A program made the position numbers and the translations under genes. This document shows, one piece after another, positions 1-5,953 of a stretch of DNA of 8,743 nt. Source of the stretch: Crocinitomicaceae bacterium (GTDB lineage: Bacteria; Bacteroidota; Bacteroidia; Flavobacteriales_D; Crocinitomicaceae); assembly GCA_027084145.1 (NCBI GenBank), contig JALWLM010000549.1, positions 1 through 8,743 on the forward strand. The letters are read 5' to 3'. Below the pieces are notes generated by a model. The model did not search any database. It was not told the DNA's origin and was given only the letters and a program-made list of their open reading frames with translations. Every line of letters begins with the position of its first letter. Within the stretch, counting starts at the first letter, position 1.

Positions 1-1296
1 TACAATTATATGTATTCTGCTAAATACTTAAAAGAAATATCAGATAATTCATTTTTGGATTATTTAAAATTGTTATTTGGGATGGGGGAGCTCTCAGAAC
101 ATGCCTATCAGATAGTTCAAAAGCACATCATTTTATGGGACACATCCGATGGAACACTTTATAATGATAATCGAAATATTATTAGAGTGTTTTCATTAGT
201 TTATTTTTTAAAGAATGTAAACATTCATACCCTCTTTATCATTACATCTTTTATTGCAACGATTTCTTTGAGAAACTTTTTTATTACATTAAAACAAGTC
301 ACTTTTATAGATGATTTAACATTATTTATGAGTCTTTTATTTTTTCCATCCTTGTTAGCTTGGGGGGGAGGACCTATGAAAGAAGTATTTATGATTTTAG
401 GGTTAAGTTATTTTTTTAGAGGAATGTTATTTTTTTATATTCATAAGACTTGGAAGAATTTTATTTTACTTGCTTTGGGGATAGTATTATTGATATTATT
501 CAAACCTTACGTTTTAATGACTTTATTGTTGTCTGTCTTATTATTTTGGGTTATTCAGTATTTCTTTAAAGCTAAAAACAAATGGTCGTATGTAGCTATG
601 GTGCTACTCACTTTTATTTTGTCAATTTTCTTTTTTAAAAACAGCATAACAGAAAAAATTTCCAAAAAACAATTTGATTTCATTAACATATCTAAAGGAG
701 GTTATCATGTATTTGATCATCAAAATCATTACTTCATTTATTTCGGGGAAGAAGATGAGTCAAAGATTCGGCATATAGAAAATCAGAATAAGATTATAGT
801 GAAAGAGCCGGTTGATGTGGAGGTTTATCTTCCGGGAGCATCAATGTTTTTAGATAAAGAAGTCCGTGTTCTTCCAAATAAAGAATTTGATATTGTTTTT
901 CATCAAAAAAGGAGTAATAGCTTTTTTGAAATAACAAGGATTAAAAATCAATTTAATCGTTTGATTTACATGATTCCTGAAGCGATTGTTAATGTGTTAT
1001 TCAGACCTACACCATTTGATCCCGGTTCATCGTTAAAAGTGTTGAGTTTTATTGAAACCATTTTACTTTTTTCATTTTTGGGATTTACGATTATCCATCG
1101 AAGAAAAATAGAGCAAAAAGATTTAGCAATTTATATTGCTGTTTTATTTTTTATTGTTTCAAATGCACTTCTTATAGGTTGGGTAACCCCTAATTTTGGA
1201 GCTATTGTAAGGTATCGACTGCCAATCTATCTTGCGATTTTATTTCTCTCTTTGCATTTATATAGAGGGAAAGAAGGAAAAGAAAAGTTTCAATAG
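1..1296 (+). CDS. Multi-pass membrane protein, 5'-truncated, possibly surface-polysaccharide related
   Basis: The frame is open from base 1, so the first visible ATG (base 10) is probably internal and the true start lies outside the window. Numbered from that Met, hydrophobic stretches fall near residues 57-90, 103-118, 126-143, 150-183, 194-210, 343-362, 371-392 and 402-417. A polar, mostly non-hydrophobic loop covers about 211-342 and is probably extracytoplasmic. Recurrent features are a Pro-Ser...Trp-Gly-Gly-Gly-Pro-x-Lys-Glu motif (113-125) and a late Thr-Pro-Asn-Phe-Gly...Arg-Tyr-Arg-Leu-Pro motif (393-405). I associate motifs of this kind with Bacteroidota membrane proteins found in exopolysaccharide or O-antigen loci (EpsG/polymerase-like), but that is memory-based inference and no catalytic residues are demonstrable. 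It is the only plus-strand gene and converges on the peroxidase gene. The membrane-protein call is firm; the polysaccharide role is tentative. Confidence 0.72.
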   Translation, partial: YNYMYSAKYLKEISDNSFLDYLKLLFGMGELSEHAYQIVQKHIILWDTSDGTLYNDNRNIIRVFSLVYFLKNVNIHTLFIITSFIATISLRNFFITLKQVTFIDDLTLFMSLLFFPSLLAWGGGPMKEVFMILGLSYFFRGMLFFYIHKTWKNFILLALGIVLLILFKPYVLMTLLLSVLLFWVIQYFFKAKNKWSYVAMVLLTFILSIFFFKNSITEKISKKQFDFINISKGGYHVFDHQNHYFIYFGEEDESKIRHIENQNKIIVKEPVDVEVYLPGASMFLDKEVRVLPNKEFDIVFHQKRSNSFFEITRIKNQFNRLIYMIPEAIVNVLFRPTPFDPGSSLKVLSFIETILLFSFLGFTIIHRRKIEQKDLAIYIAVLFFIVSNALLIGWVTPNFGAIVRYRLPIYLAILFLSLHLYRGKEGKEKFQ

Positions 1297-1343
1297 GTTT
1301 AGTTTTCAATAACTTTTAGTTGTACTTACTTGATACTTTAGAA

Positions 1344-1408
1344 ATTAGCGGTTTTCGTATTTATACGACTTATTTGAAAAACAAATTTCATTTACGAAAA
1401 CCGCCAAT
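1344..1408. repeat. Long inverted repeat / hairpin between convergent genes
   Basis: Arms 1348-1359 (GCGGTTTTCGTA) and 1393-1404 (TACGAAAACCGC) are perfect 12-base complements. Allowing one mismatch (1347/1405), the stem extends outward to 1344-1346 and 1406-1408. Nested inside is a second perfect stem, ATTTG (1372-1376) with CAAAT (1382-1386), around a five-A loop. The element sits between the ends of two convergent genes, where a bidirectional terminator would be expected, although no clean T-tract follows either arm. The GC-containing arms stand out against AT-rich surroundings, so it could also be a copy of a dispersed palindromic repeat. The structure is directly visible; its role is inferred. 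Confidence 0.7.
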
Positions 1409-1417
1409 ACTTATATG

Positions 1418-2449
1418 TTATTCTTCTTCTTTTAGTTCTTCAGGAACTTCTCCTGTGAGCGTTTTTAAAAATATTATAATATCATTGATTTCTTCATCTG
1501 TCAAATCTTTGCCTAGTTGAGTTTTTGACATAATTTGTATAGCTTCACCTAAATCTTCTACACTTCCATCATGGAAATAAGGAGCTGTTTTTTCAATGTT
1601 TCTTAGAGAAGGAACTTTAAAGAAATATTTGTCTGATTCATTTTTTGTGACATCAAATCTACCATTATCGATGTTTTTACTTTTGGTGTGTTCCCAATAA
1701 TTAGCAAATAATCCGAATTTTTGATAACTATTTCCTCCAAGTAGATTGCCTGAATGACATGTAATACATCCTGCGTCAATAAAAGTTTGTAGTCCTTTTT
1801 TCTCTTTTTCATTTAAAACATCATCATTACCTGCAATGTAATCATCAAATTTTGAAGGTGTAATTAATTTTCTTTCAAAAGCACCTATTGCTTTTTTCAA
1901 ATTATCATATGTAATGGAAGGTTCTTCAGGGAATGCTTTTGAAAATAATTCTACATATTCTTCAATTTTTGATAATCTATTGATTACAGCTTGTTCATTT
2001 GGCATTGCCATTTCAATAGGATTTAATATAGGTCCACCTGCTTGTGCTTCAACATCAGGTTCTCGTCCATCCCAAAATTGAGCGAAATGTAAAGCAGCAT
2101 TTAGGGTTGTAGGTGAATTTCTACTTCCTGCTTTTCCATCATTTCCTATTGATGTAGGCTTATTATCAACTCCAAATGTGTTTAAGTTGTGACAAGTGTT
2201 ACAACTTTGTGTATTATCTTTTGACAATCGTTTATCAAAATATAATTTTTTACCCAATTCTACTTTTTCGTCAGTGACGATGTTGTTTGGATTTTCAGCG
2301 ATTTCAGGTAAGGTTCCAAAAATCTGTCTAGCCCGTTCATTTAATTCTTTAAATTCGTCAGGTTTAACATCGGTTTCAGATACTTTATTGTTGCTTTTAC
2401 ATCCTGTAAGAACAAATACAGCTAATCCATAAAATAATATTCGTTTCAT
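1418..2449 (-). CDS. Dihaem cytochrome c peroxidase, lipoprotein (MauG/CcpA family)
   Basis: Predicted to reduce H2O2 to water with electrons from small cytochromes or the quinol pathway, outside the cytoplasmic membrane. The N-terminus is a lipoprotein signal with lipobox Leu-Thr-Gly-Cys; Cys17 would be lipidated. Two c-type haem motifs are visible: CNTCH (83-87) and CITCH (228-232). Family landmarks include Phe-Trp-Asp-Gly-Arg (125-129), Asn-Pro-x-Glu-Met (144-147, with the likely catalytic-region Glu146), Val-Pro-Ser-Leu-Arg-Asn (279-284), Phe-His-Asp-Gly-Ser (292-296), and Met307, the probable axial ligand of the electron-transferring haem. At 343 residues the length is normal for the family. 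It lies 62 bases downstream of dps on the same strand and ends the perR-dps cassette, consistent with a peroxide-defence role. The start is supported by the signal peptide. A MauG-like oxidase role is possible but less likely in this context. Confidence 0.93.
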   Translation of the reverse strand: MKRILFYGLAVFVLTGCKSNNKVSETDVKPDEFKELNERARQIFGTLPEIAENPNNIVTDEKVELGKKLYFDKRLSKDNTQSCNTCHNLNTFGVDNKPTSIGNDGKAGSRNSPTTLNAALHFAQFWDGREPDVEAQAGGPILNPIEMAMPNEQAVINRLSKIEEYVELFSKAFPEEPSITYDNLKKAIGAFERKLITPSKFDDYIAGNDDVLNEKEKKGLQTFIDAGCITCHSGNLLGGNSYQKFGLFANYWEHTKSKNIDNGRFDVTKNESDKYFFKVPSLRNIEKTAPYFHDGSVEDLGEAIQIMSKTQLGKDLTDEEINDIIIFLKTLTGEVPEELKEEE

Positions 2450-2487
2450 TTTTTTAGGTTTTTTAATGTTAGTTAATCTTATTGTTT

Positions 2488-2499
2488 ATCATTAATGAT
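2488..2499. promoter_or_regulatory. 12-base palindrome upstream of the peroxidase gene, possible operator
   Basis: ATCATTAATGAT is a perfect inverted repeat in the 62-base gap between dps and the peroxidase gene, about 40 bases before the peroxidase start. It is AT-rich and loosely similar to Fur-family half sites, but has no central odd base, unlike the palindrome in front of perR. No clear TAnnTTTG element is visible in the gap. Palindromes with six-base arms arise a few times by chance in an AT-rich window of this size, so the regulatory reading is weak. Confidence 0.25.
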
Positions 2500-2511
2500 T
2501 CGTATAGAGTG

Positions 2512-2982
2512 TTATTGTAAATATGAATTCAACATCCAGAGTGTTTTTTCTTTTTGAGAAATATAGTCACTAATTAGAGTAACAGTTCCTTCATCTCCGG
2601 CTTTTGTAGCTAAAGATAGAATGTTACGCTCTTTTTGAAGAAGAGTCGATAGATTTGAGACGATAATTTCAACTCCTTTTGTGCCATCTGTAACACTTTT
2701 TTCTTCTTTGATTTCAGAGACCTTTATGTAATCACTAAAGGTATGCAAAGGTTCTCCTTCTAATGTTAGAATTCTTTCTGCTATTTCATCTATTTTTATT
2801 ATTGCATCATCATAAAACTCTTCAAACTTCAAGTGTAATTCAAAGAAAGACTTTCCTTTGATATTCCAATGCAAACCTCTTAGGTTTTGGTAAAACACTT
2901 GATAATTTGCTAGTAAATCATTTAGTTTATTGCTAATTTGAATAGCATCATCTACTTGTATTCCAATTAAATTTTTTTTCAT
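2512..2982 (-). CDS. dps: Dps family DNA-binding / iron-storage ferritin
   Basis: Dps proteins form 12-subunit cages that oxidise Fe(II) with H2O2 and store the iron, limiting hydroxyl-radical damage in the cytoplasm. The family's inter-subunit ferroxidase ligands are present with standard spacing: His38, His50 (12 residues later), Glu54, Asp65 and Glu69, with Trp39 next to the first His. The Gly-Leu-His-Trp-Asn segment (36-40) is characteristic, and the 156-residue length is typical of Dps rather than of longer ferritins. The N-terminus is short (Met-Lys-Lys) and lacks a long Lys-rich tail, so strong DNA binding is uncertain. The gene starts 10 bases after the perR stop, which indicates co-transcription and probably shared peroxide or iron control. 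Confidence 0.95.
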   Translation of the reverse strand: MKKNLIGIQVDDAIQISNKLNDLLANYQVFYQNLRGLHWNIKGKSFFELHLKFEEFYDDAIIKIDEIAERILTLEGEPLHTFSDYIKVSEIKEEKSVTDGTKGVEIIVSNLSTLLQKERNILSLATKAGDEGTVTLISDYISQKEKTLWMLNSYLQ

Positions 2983-2992
2983 AACTTTTATT

Positions 2993-3400
2993 TTATTTAT
3001 TAAATTTGCCTTTTATTTGAAGTGATATCTCTTCAATTTCAAAATTGGTTATCTTTTTTTTCTTAAAATACGCTGTAAGTATGTGATCGAGTTCCTCATC
3101 GATATAATCTTTTATTTCATCTGATTTAGAACTATGTAAATGGTGATGATTGGTTAGTAATCCATCATATTTTACAACACCTTTATCAGTAATAACTTTT
3201 TTAATTAAATCATTTTTCACAAAAGTGTCGAGTACTTTATAGACCGTTCCTGTTGCTATATTTGAATGTTGTTGCCTTATATATTTAATGATATCATCAG
3301 CTGTAGGGTGGTTTAAATTATATATTGCCTCTAAGATACTTATCCGTTGAGGAGTTATTTTTAAGCCTTTATCCCGCAGTTTATCATTTATTTTATTCAT
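2993..3400 (-). CDS. perR: PerR-like Fur-family peroxide/metal-responsive repressor lacking zinc-site cysteines
   Basis: This is a winged-helix Fur-family regulator. The N-terminal domain contains Lys-Ile-Thr-Pro-Gln-Arg (14-19) and the recognition-helix region Thr-Gly-Thr-Val-Tyr-Lys-Val-Leu (50-57). The sensory metal ligands align with Bacillus subtilis PerR at a constant offset of six: His31 (H37), Asp79 (D85), His85 (H91), His87 (H93) and Asp98 (D104). Asp at the D85 and D104 positions favours PerR over Fur. The usual structural-zinc Cys-x-x-Cys after the His cluster is replaced by Ser90 and Ser93, and the 135-residue protein contains no cysteine at all. It is followed by dps and a cytochrome c peroxidase, typical PerR-regulon functions, and preceded by a Fur/PerR-like palindrome. 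Family assignment is firm; the PerR subtype rests on ligands and context. Confidence 0.88.
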   Translation of the reverse strand: MNKINDKLRDKGLKITPQRISILEAIYNLNHPTADDIIKYIRQQHSNIATGTVYKVLDTFVKNDLIKKVITDKGVVKYDGLLTNHHHLHSSKSDEIKDYIDEELDHILTAYFKKKKITNFEIEEISLQIKGKFNK

Positions 3401-3417
3401 ATTGAAAAATTGCTAAA

Positions 3418-3432
3418 AGAGAATAATTCTCA
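3418..3432. promoter_or_regulatory. Probable PerR/Fur operator in front of perR
   Basis: On the minus strand the sequence is TGAGAATTATTCTCT, a 6-1-6 perfect palindrome (3419-3431) centred on base 3425, with extra A/T complementarity just outside. It resembles the Fur-family 7-1-7 consensus (TGATAATNATTATCA; PerR TTATAATTATTATAA). It lies between the probable -7 element (3446-3453) and the perR start (3400), where a bound repressor would block initiation or early elongation. I infer negative autoregulation of perR-dps and perhaps of the peroxidase gene. Confidence 0.6.
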
Positions 3433-3445
3433 TTTAAGAACGATA

Positions 3446-3453
3446 CAAATTTA
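3446..3453 (-). promoter_or_regulatory. Bacteroidota-type -7 promoter element for perR-dps
   Basis: On the minus strand the sequence is TAAATTTG, an exact match to the Bacteroidota -7 consensus TAnnTTTG. No good -33 TTG/TTTG box is seen at the usual spacing; only TTAG-like sequence is there. A start site near 3439-3441 would give a leader of about 40 bases carrying the PerR-like palindrome. The rest of the intergenic stretch, roughly 3454-3662, shows no gene, no convincing terminator for pcm and no structured RNA. Confidence 0.45.
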
Positions 3454-3662
3454 CAATTATTTTTTTAAACTAATAGATATTTTTTTTAATAAGATTGTAA
3501 ATATTTATCCTTTTAGGAAAATTAGATAAGGACAGAGGTTAAAGAGGACTCAAATCAATTAAAATAAGTTTTTTCAAATATCTTTACAAAAAATCAATGC
3601 TTAAATTATGATTAAAATAGACTGTTCATTAGTTGGTGTTTGAAGTAGATAGGAGTATGTCT

Positions 3663-4310
3663 TTATTTATTGACTTTATTTTCGAGCATAGGGACAAACT
3701 TGAACACACCAAATTCTTCTTTTTCAATTTCCGTTTCACTCTTTTTCCGGATACGAAGCATAACTTGCTTTTCTCCTTCACCTAGGGGAATAACCATCGT
3801 TCCTCCTATTTTCATTTGTTGAATTAATTCATCAGGAATGAAGGGAGCTCCACAAGTGATTAAAACTTTATCAAAAGGTGCAAATGCCGGCCATCCTTTA
3901 AAACCGTCTCCAAAAGATAATTTTGCCTTATATTTTAATTTTTCAATGATGGTTTTCGCTGAAAGAAACAAACTTTTATGTCTCTCGATACTAAAGACTT
4001 TAGCTTTCATTTCGGCTAAAATGCATGTTTGAAAACCTGAACCTGTTCCGATTTCCAATACTTTATCTCCGGTTTTTAATTCTAATAATTCGGTTTGGAA
4101 AGCTACGGTATAAGGGTGACTGATTGTTTGACCGGCACCAATTCTGAAAGCCATATTAGAGTATGCTTGTCGTTCAAAAACGGGGTCTAAAAAAAAGTGT
4201 CTGGGAACTTTATTGAATGCTTCCAGTACACGTTGATCTTTGATTCCCATTTCTTCCAACTCTTTAATGAGTTGCTTCCTCATTCCTTTGTGTTTGTACG
4301 AATCAATCAT
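3663..4310 (-). CDS. pcm: Protein-L-isoaspartate O-methyltransferase
   Basis: This enzyme transfers a methyl group from S-adenosylmethionine to the carboxyl of L-isoaspartyl residues, starting repair of aged proteins in the cytoplasm. At 215 residues the length is typical. Landmarks are Val-Pro-Arg-x-x-Phe (35-40), Gly-Gln-Thr-Ile-Ser (60-64), the SAM-binding motif I Val-Leu-Glu-Ile-Gly-Thr-Gly-Ser-Gly (84-92), an acidic motif II end at Ile-Glu (108-109), Gly-Asp-Gly (134-136), and the late Phe-Val-Pro-Met (205-208). Its start overlaps the stop of the upstream gene by eight bases (ATGATTGA), suggesting translational coupling. It is the last gene of the seven-gene minus-strand run, with a 262-base gap before perR. 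Confidence 0.95.
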   Translation of the reverse strand: MIDSYKHKGMRKQLIKELEEMGIKDQRVLEAFNKVPRHFFLDPVFERQAYSNMAFRIGAGQTISHPYTVAFQTELLELKTGDKVLEIGTGSGFQTCILAEMKAKVFSIERHKSLFLSAKTIIEKLKYKAKLSFGDGFKGWPAFAPFDKVLITCGAPFIPDELIQQMKIGGTMVIPLGEGEKQVMLRIRKKSETEIEKEEFGVFKFVPMLENKVNK

Positions 4311-4728
4311 TCCACTTATCTAATAACACGGATAATGAACTAATTGAGATATCAAAAAACAACCAATCAGGATATTGTTGAATTTCAGAGAAATGGATGA
4401 ACTTCCATTCAGTTTCTTTTTTTATCCAAACCATCAGTCGATTAAAAAAATTGATTCCAAGTTCTTTTTCTAAATTTTTCATGATATGGATAGAGTTGTC
4501 AATCGAACATCCTGATGCTTGGACTTTAGATTCATCTACGGCTAAAATTACAAAACGGTCGTGTAAAATTTCTACACCGGATGTTAATTTAGAACCGTGT
4601 GTATTCCATTCTTTGGTGAATTCAATTAGTTTTTCTTTGATGTATTTTTGCTCTTCTTCTGTAAGGATTCTGTCGGAAGCATAAATCCAAACTCTTGTTG
4701 TTTCTTTATTTAAGTCTTCAAACATCAT
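4303..4728 (-). CDS. Conserved Bacteroidota protein of unknown function ('ABC transporter ATPase' by annotation only)
   Basis: This is a soluble protein of about 141 residues. The segments Thr-Arg-Val-Trp-Ile-Tyr, Ala-Ser-Asp-Arg, Asp-Glu-Ser and Ser-Gly-Cys-Ser-Ile-Asp match a small family I know from Flavobacteriia and relatives, where it is often labelled 'ABC transporter ATPase'. No Walker A, Walker B or ABC signature motif is present, so that label is unsupported. The single Cys in Ser-Gly-Cys-Ser-Ile-Asp is a conserved-looking candidate functional residue. I chose the ATG at 4728 (or the adjacent ATG at 4725) over the longer ATG at 4752. The shorter start follows the upstream stop by one base and places Val-Trp-Ile-Tyr about a dozen residues in; the longer one overlaps the upstream gene by 23 bases. 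Its end overlaps pcm by eight bases. It follows the CCG-domain Fe-S gene, so a role linked to that complex is possible but unproven. Confidence 0.8.
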   Translation of the reverse strand: MMFEDLNKETTRVWIYASDRILTEEEQKYIKEKLIEFTKEWNTHGSKLTSGVEILHDRFVILAVDESKVQASGCSIDNSIHIMKNLEKELGINFFNRLMVWIKKETEWKFIHFSEIQQYPDWLFFDISISSLSVLLDKWND

Positions 4729-4729
4729 T

Positions 4730-5518
4730 CTATAAATCTGCAGCATTAGCAATCATTTCAGCAACATCGAGAATTTCAATTTCATTTTCTTTATTAAAAT
4801 TTTTCACGCCATCAGTCATCATTGTATTGCAGAAAGGACATCCTGTTGCAATGATGTTAGCTTTTGTTTCAAGAGCATCTTCTGTTCTTTCAACATTAAT
4901 TTCTTTATTTCCTTTTTCGGCTTCTTTAAACATTTGAGCACCTCCGGCACCACAACAAAGTCCTTTGGTTTTGCAGCGTTTCATTTCTACAAATTCAGCA
5001 TCTAATTTCTCAATGAGAGATCTGGGGGCTTCATAGATATCATTTGCACGGCCCAAATAACAAGGGTCATGAAATGTAATTCGTTTTCCATGAAAAGTTC
5101 CTCCGTCTTTCAATTTCAATTTACCTTGCTGTATTAAATCTTGGATAAGTTGTGTGTGATGAATGACTTCATAATTCCCTCCAAGTTCGGGGTATTCGTT
5201 TTTTAAAGTATTAAAACAGTGTGGACAGGCTGTAACTATCTTTTTGATTTCATATCCGTTTAATACTTGGATATTCATCATTGCTTGCATTTGAAATGTA
5301 AATTCATTTCCTGCTCGTTTAGCGGGGTCTCCGGTGCAACTTTCCTCTGTTCCTAACACGGCAAATTTTACGTTGCAGGCATTTAATATTTTAACAAGTG
5401 CTTTTGTTATTTTTTTAGCACGATCATCAAAACTTCCGGCACATCCTACCCAGAATAATACTTCCGGTGTTTCTCCCTTAGCCATCATTTCAGCCATTGT
5501 TGGTACTTTCAAACTCAT
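4730..5518 (-). CDS. CCG-domain (Fe-S)-binding oxidoreductase subunit (HdrB/GlpC/LutA-like)
   Basis: Two cysteine-rich CCG (DUF224-type) repeats, as in HdrB/HdrD, GlpC, LutA and the FadF C-terminus, make up the 262-residue protein. Repeat 1 is Cys26, then Ser60-Cys61 and Cys98-x-x-Cys101; the usual Cys-Cys pair is reduced to Ser-Cys. Repeat 2 is complete: Cys153 (Asp-Pro-Cys-Tyr-Leu-Gly-Arg), Cys188-Cys189-Gly-Ala-Gly-Gly, and Cys227-x-x-Cys230. In HdrB such repeats bind noncubane [4Fe-4S] clusters at the disulfide or thiol site. There are no membrane segments, so it is expected on the cytoplasmic face, docked on the membrane Fe-S protein two genes upstream. The actual electron donor or acceptor (ETF, lactate, glycerol-3-phosphate or a thiol) cannot be read from the sequence. 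Six bases separate it from the upstream HAD gene. Confidence 0.9.
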   Translation of the reverse strand: MSLKVPTMAEMMAKGETPEVLFWVGCAGSFDDRAKKITKALVKILNACNVKFAVLGTEESCTGDPAKRAGNEFTFQMQAMMNIQVLNGYEIKKIVTACPHCFNTLKNEYPELGGNYEVIHHTQLIQDLIQQGKLKLKDGGTFHGKRITFHDPCYLGRANDIYEAPRSLIEKLDAEFVEMKRCKTKGLCCGAGGAQMFKEAEKGNKEINVERTEDALETKANIIATGCPFCNTMMTDGVKNFNKENEIEILDVAEMIANAADL

Positions 5519-5524
5519 AATATT

Positions 5525-5953
5525 TTAATTTTCGTCTTTAAAAACTTGAACTTCCGCTTGAATGGTTGTCATTTCAGAAAAAGTTCCTTTATATCTTGTT
5601 GCTCTTACAATATGATTATCTATCCAGTGATAGTTTCCTCCTCTAGGTTTCCCCATTAAAATCCCGTGGTATTTAAACCCATGTTTTTTGAGCCATCTTT
5701 CTGTAACTTCGCGATGTTCTTCGGTTCTGGAAGTAAAAAAAGTAATGATATGGCCTTGCTCGTACCATTTGTTAATGACCTCAACAGTATTAGGATAGAG
5801 TTCGGCATCTTCCATTCGTTCAGGTTCTTCATTGGGTATGTCTTCGCATATTGTTCCGTCAATATCAATCAAATAGTTTTTTACTTCTTCGGACAGTACC
5901 GGAGAAATAGTTTTTCCATTTTCTTTGATATTTTTCAATTTTTTATTCTTCAT
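5525..5953 (-). CDS. Small HAD-superfamily phosphatase-like protein
   Basis: The 142-residue protein carries the HAD core motifs in order. Motif I is Asp30-Ile-Asp32-Gly-Thr (nucleophile Asp30, acid/base Asp32). Motif II is Thr74-Ser75-Arg in Phe-Phe-Thr-Ser-Arg. A Lys102 follows in Gly-Lys-Pro-Arg-Gly-Gly, and a motif IV-like Asp112 lies in Trp-Ile-Asp-Asn-His. The cap is minimal, so a phosphate ester on a small metabolite or a macromolecule is possible; the substrate is unknown. Relatives in Bacteroidota are sometimes labelled 'phosphoheptose isomerase', which the HAD motifs do not support. The first 20 residues are Lys-rich and polar. Its start overlaps the end of the membrane Fe-S gene by 11 bases and its stop is six bases before the CCG gene, so it is embedded between two likely partner subunits. 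Confidence 0.85.
   Translation of the reverse strand: MKNKKLKNIKENGKTISPVLSEEVKNYLIDIDGTICEDIPNEEPERMEDAELYPNTVEVINKWYEQGHIITFFTSRTEEHREVTERWLKKHGFKYHGILMGKPRGGNYHWIDNHIVRATRYKGTFSEMTTIQAEVQVFKDEN

Noticed and set aside
694..709. Strong Shine-Dalgarno-like AAAGGAGG followed by ATG inside the first gene
   Set aside because: The ATG at 707 is out of frame with the host gene and its frame closes after about two dozen codons. The GGAGG simply encodes Lys-Gly-Gly, and gene starts in this window show no such motif.
1320..1520. Open frame on the plus strand over the convergent gap and peroxidase 3' end
   Set aside because: It starts in the inverted repeat region and runs antisense to the peroxidase gene with Ser-rich low-complexity composition. 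No recognisable protein features.
1603..1812. Minus-strand open frame inside the peroxidase gene
   Set aside because: It lies in another frame of a well-supported gene that covers both CxxCH motifs; it is a shadow.
3454..3662. Possible terminator, small RNA or small gene in the pcm-perR gap
   Set aside because: Only weak all-A/T pairings were found, with no GC-containing stem, no sizeable open frame and no recognisable RNA motif.
4729..4752. Upstream ATG at 4752 as the start of the unknown conserved protein
   Set aside because: It would overlap the CCG gene by 23 bases and add an eight-residue leader. The ATG one base after the upstream stop fits better.
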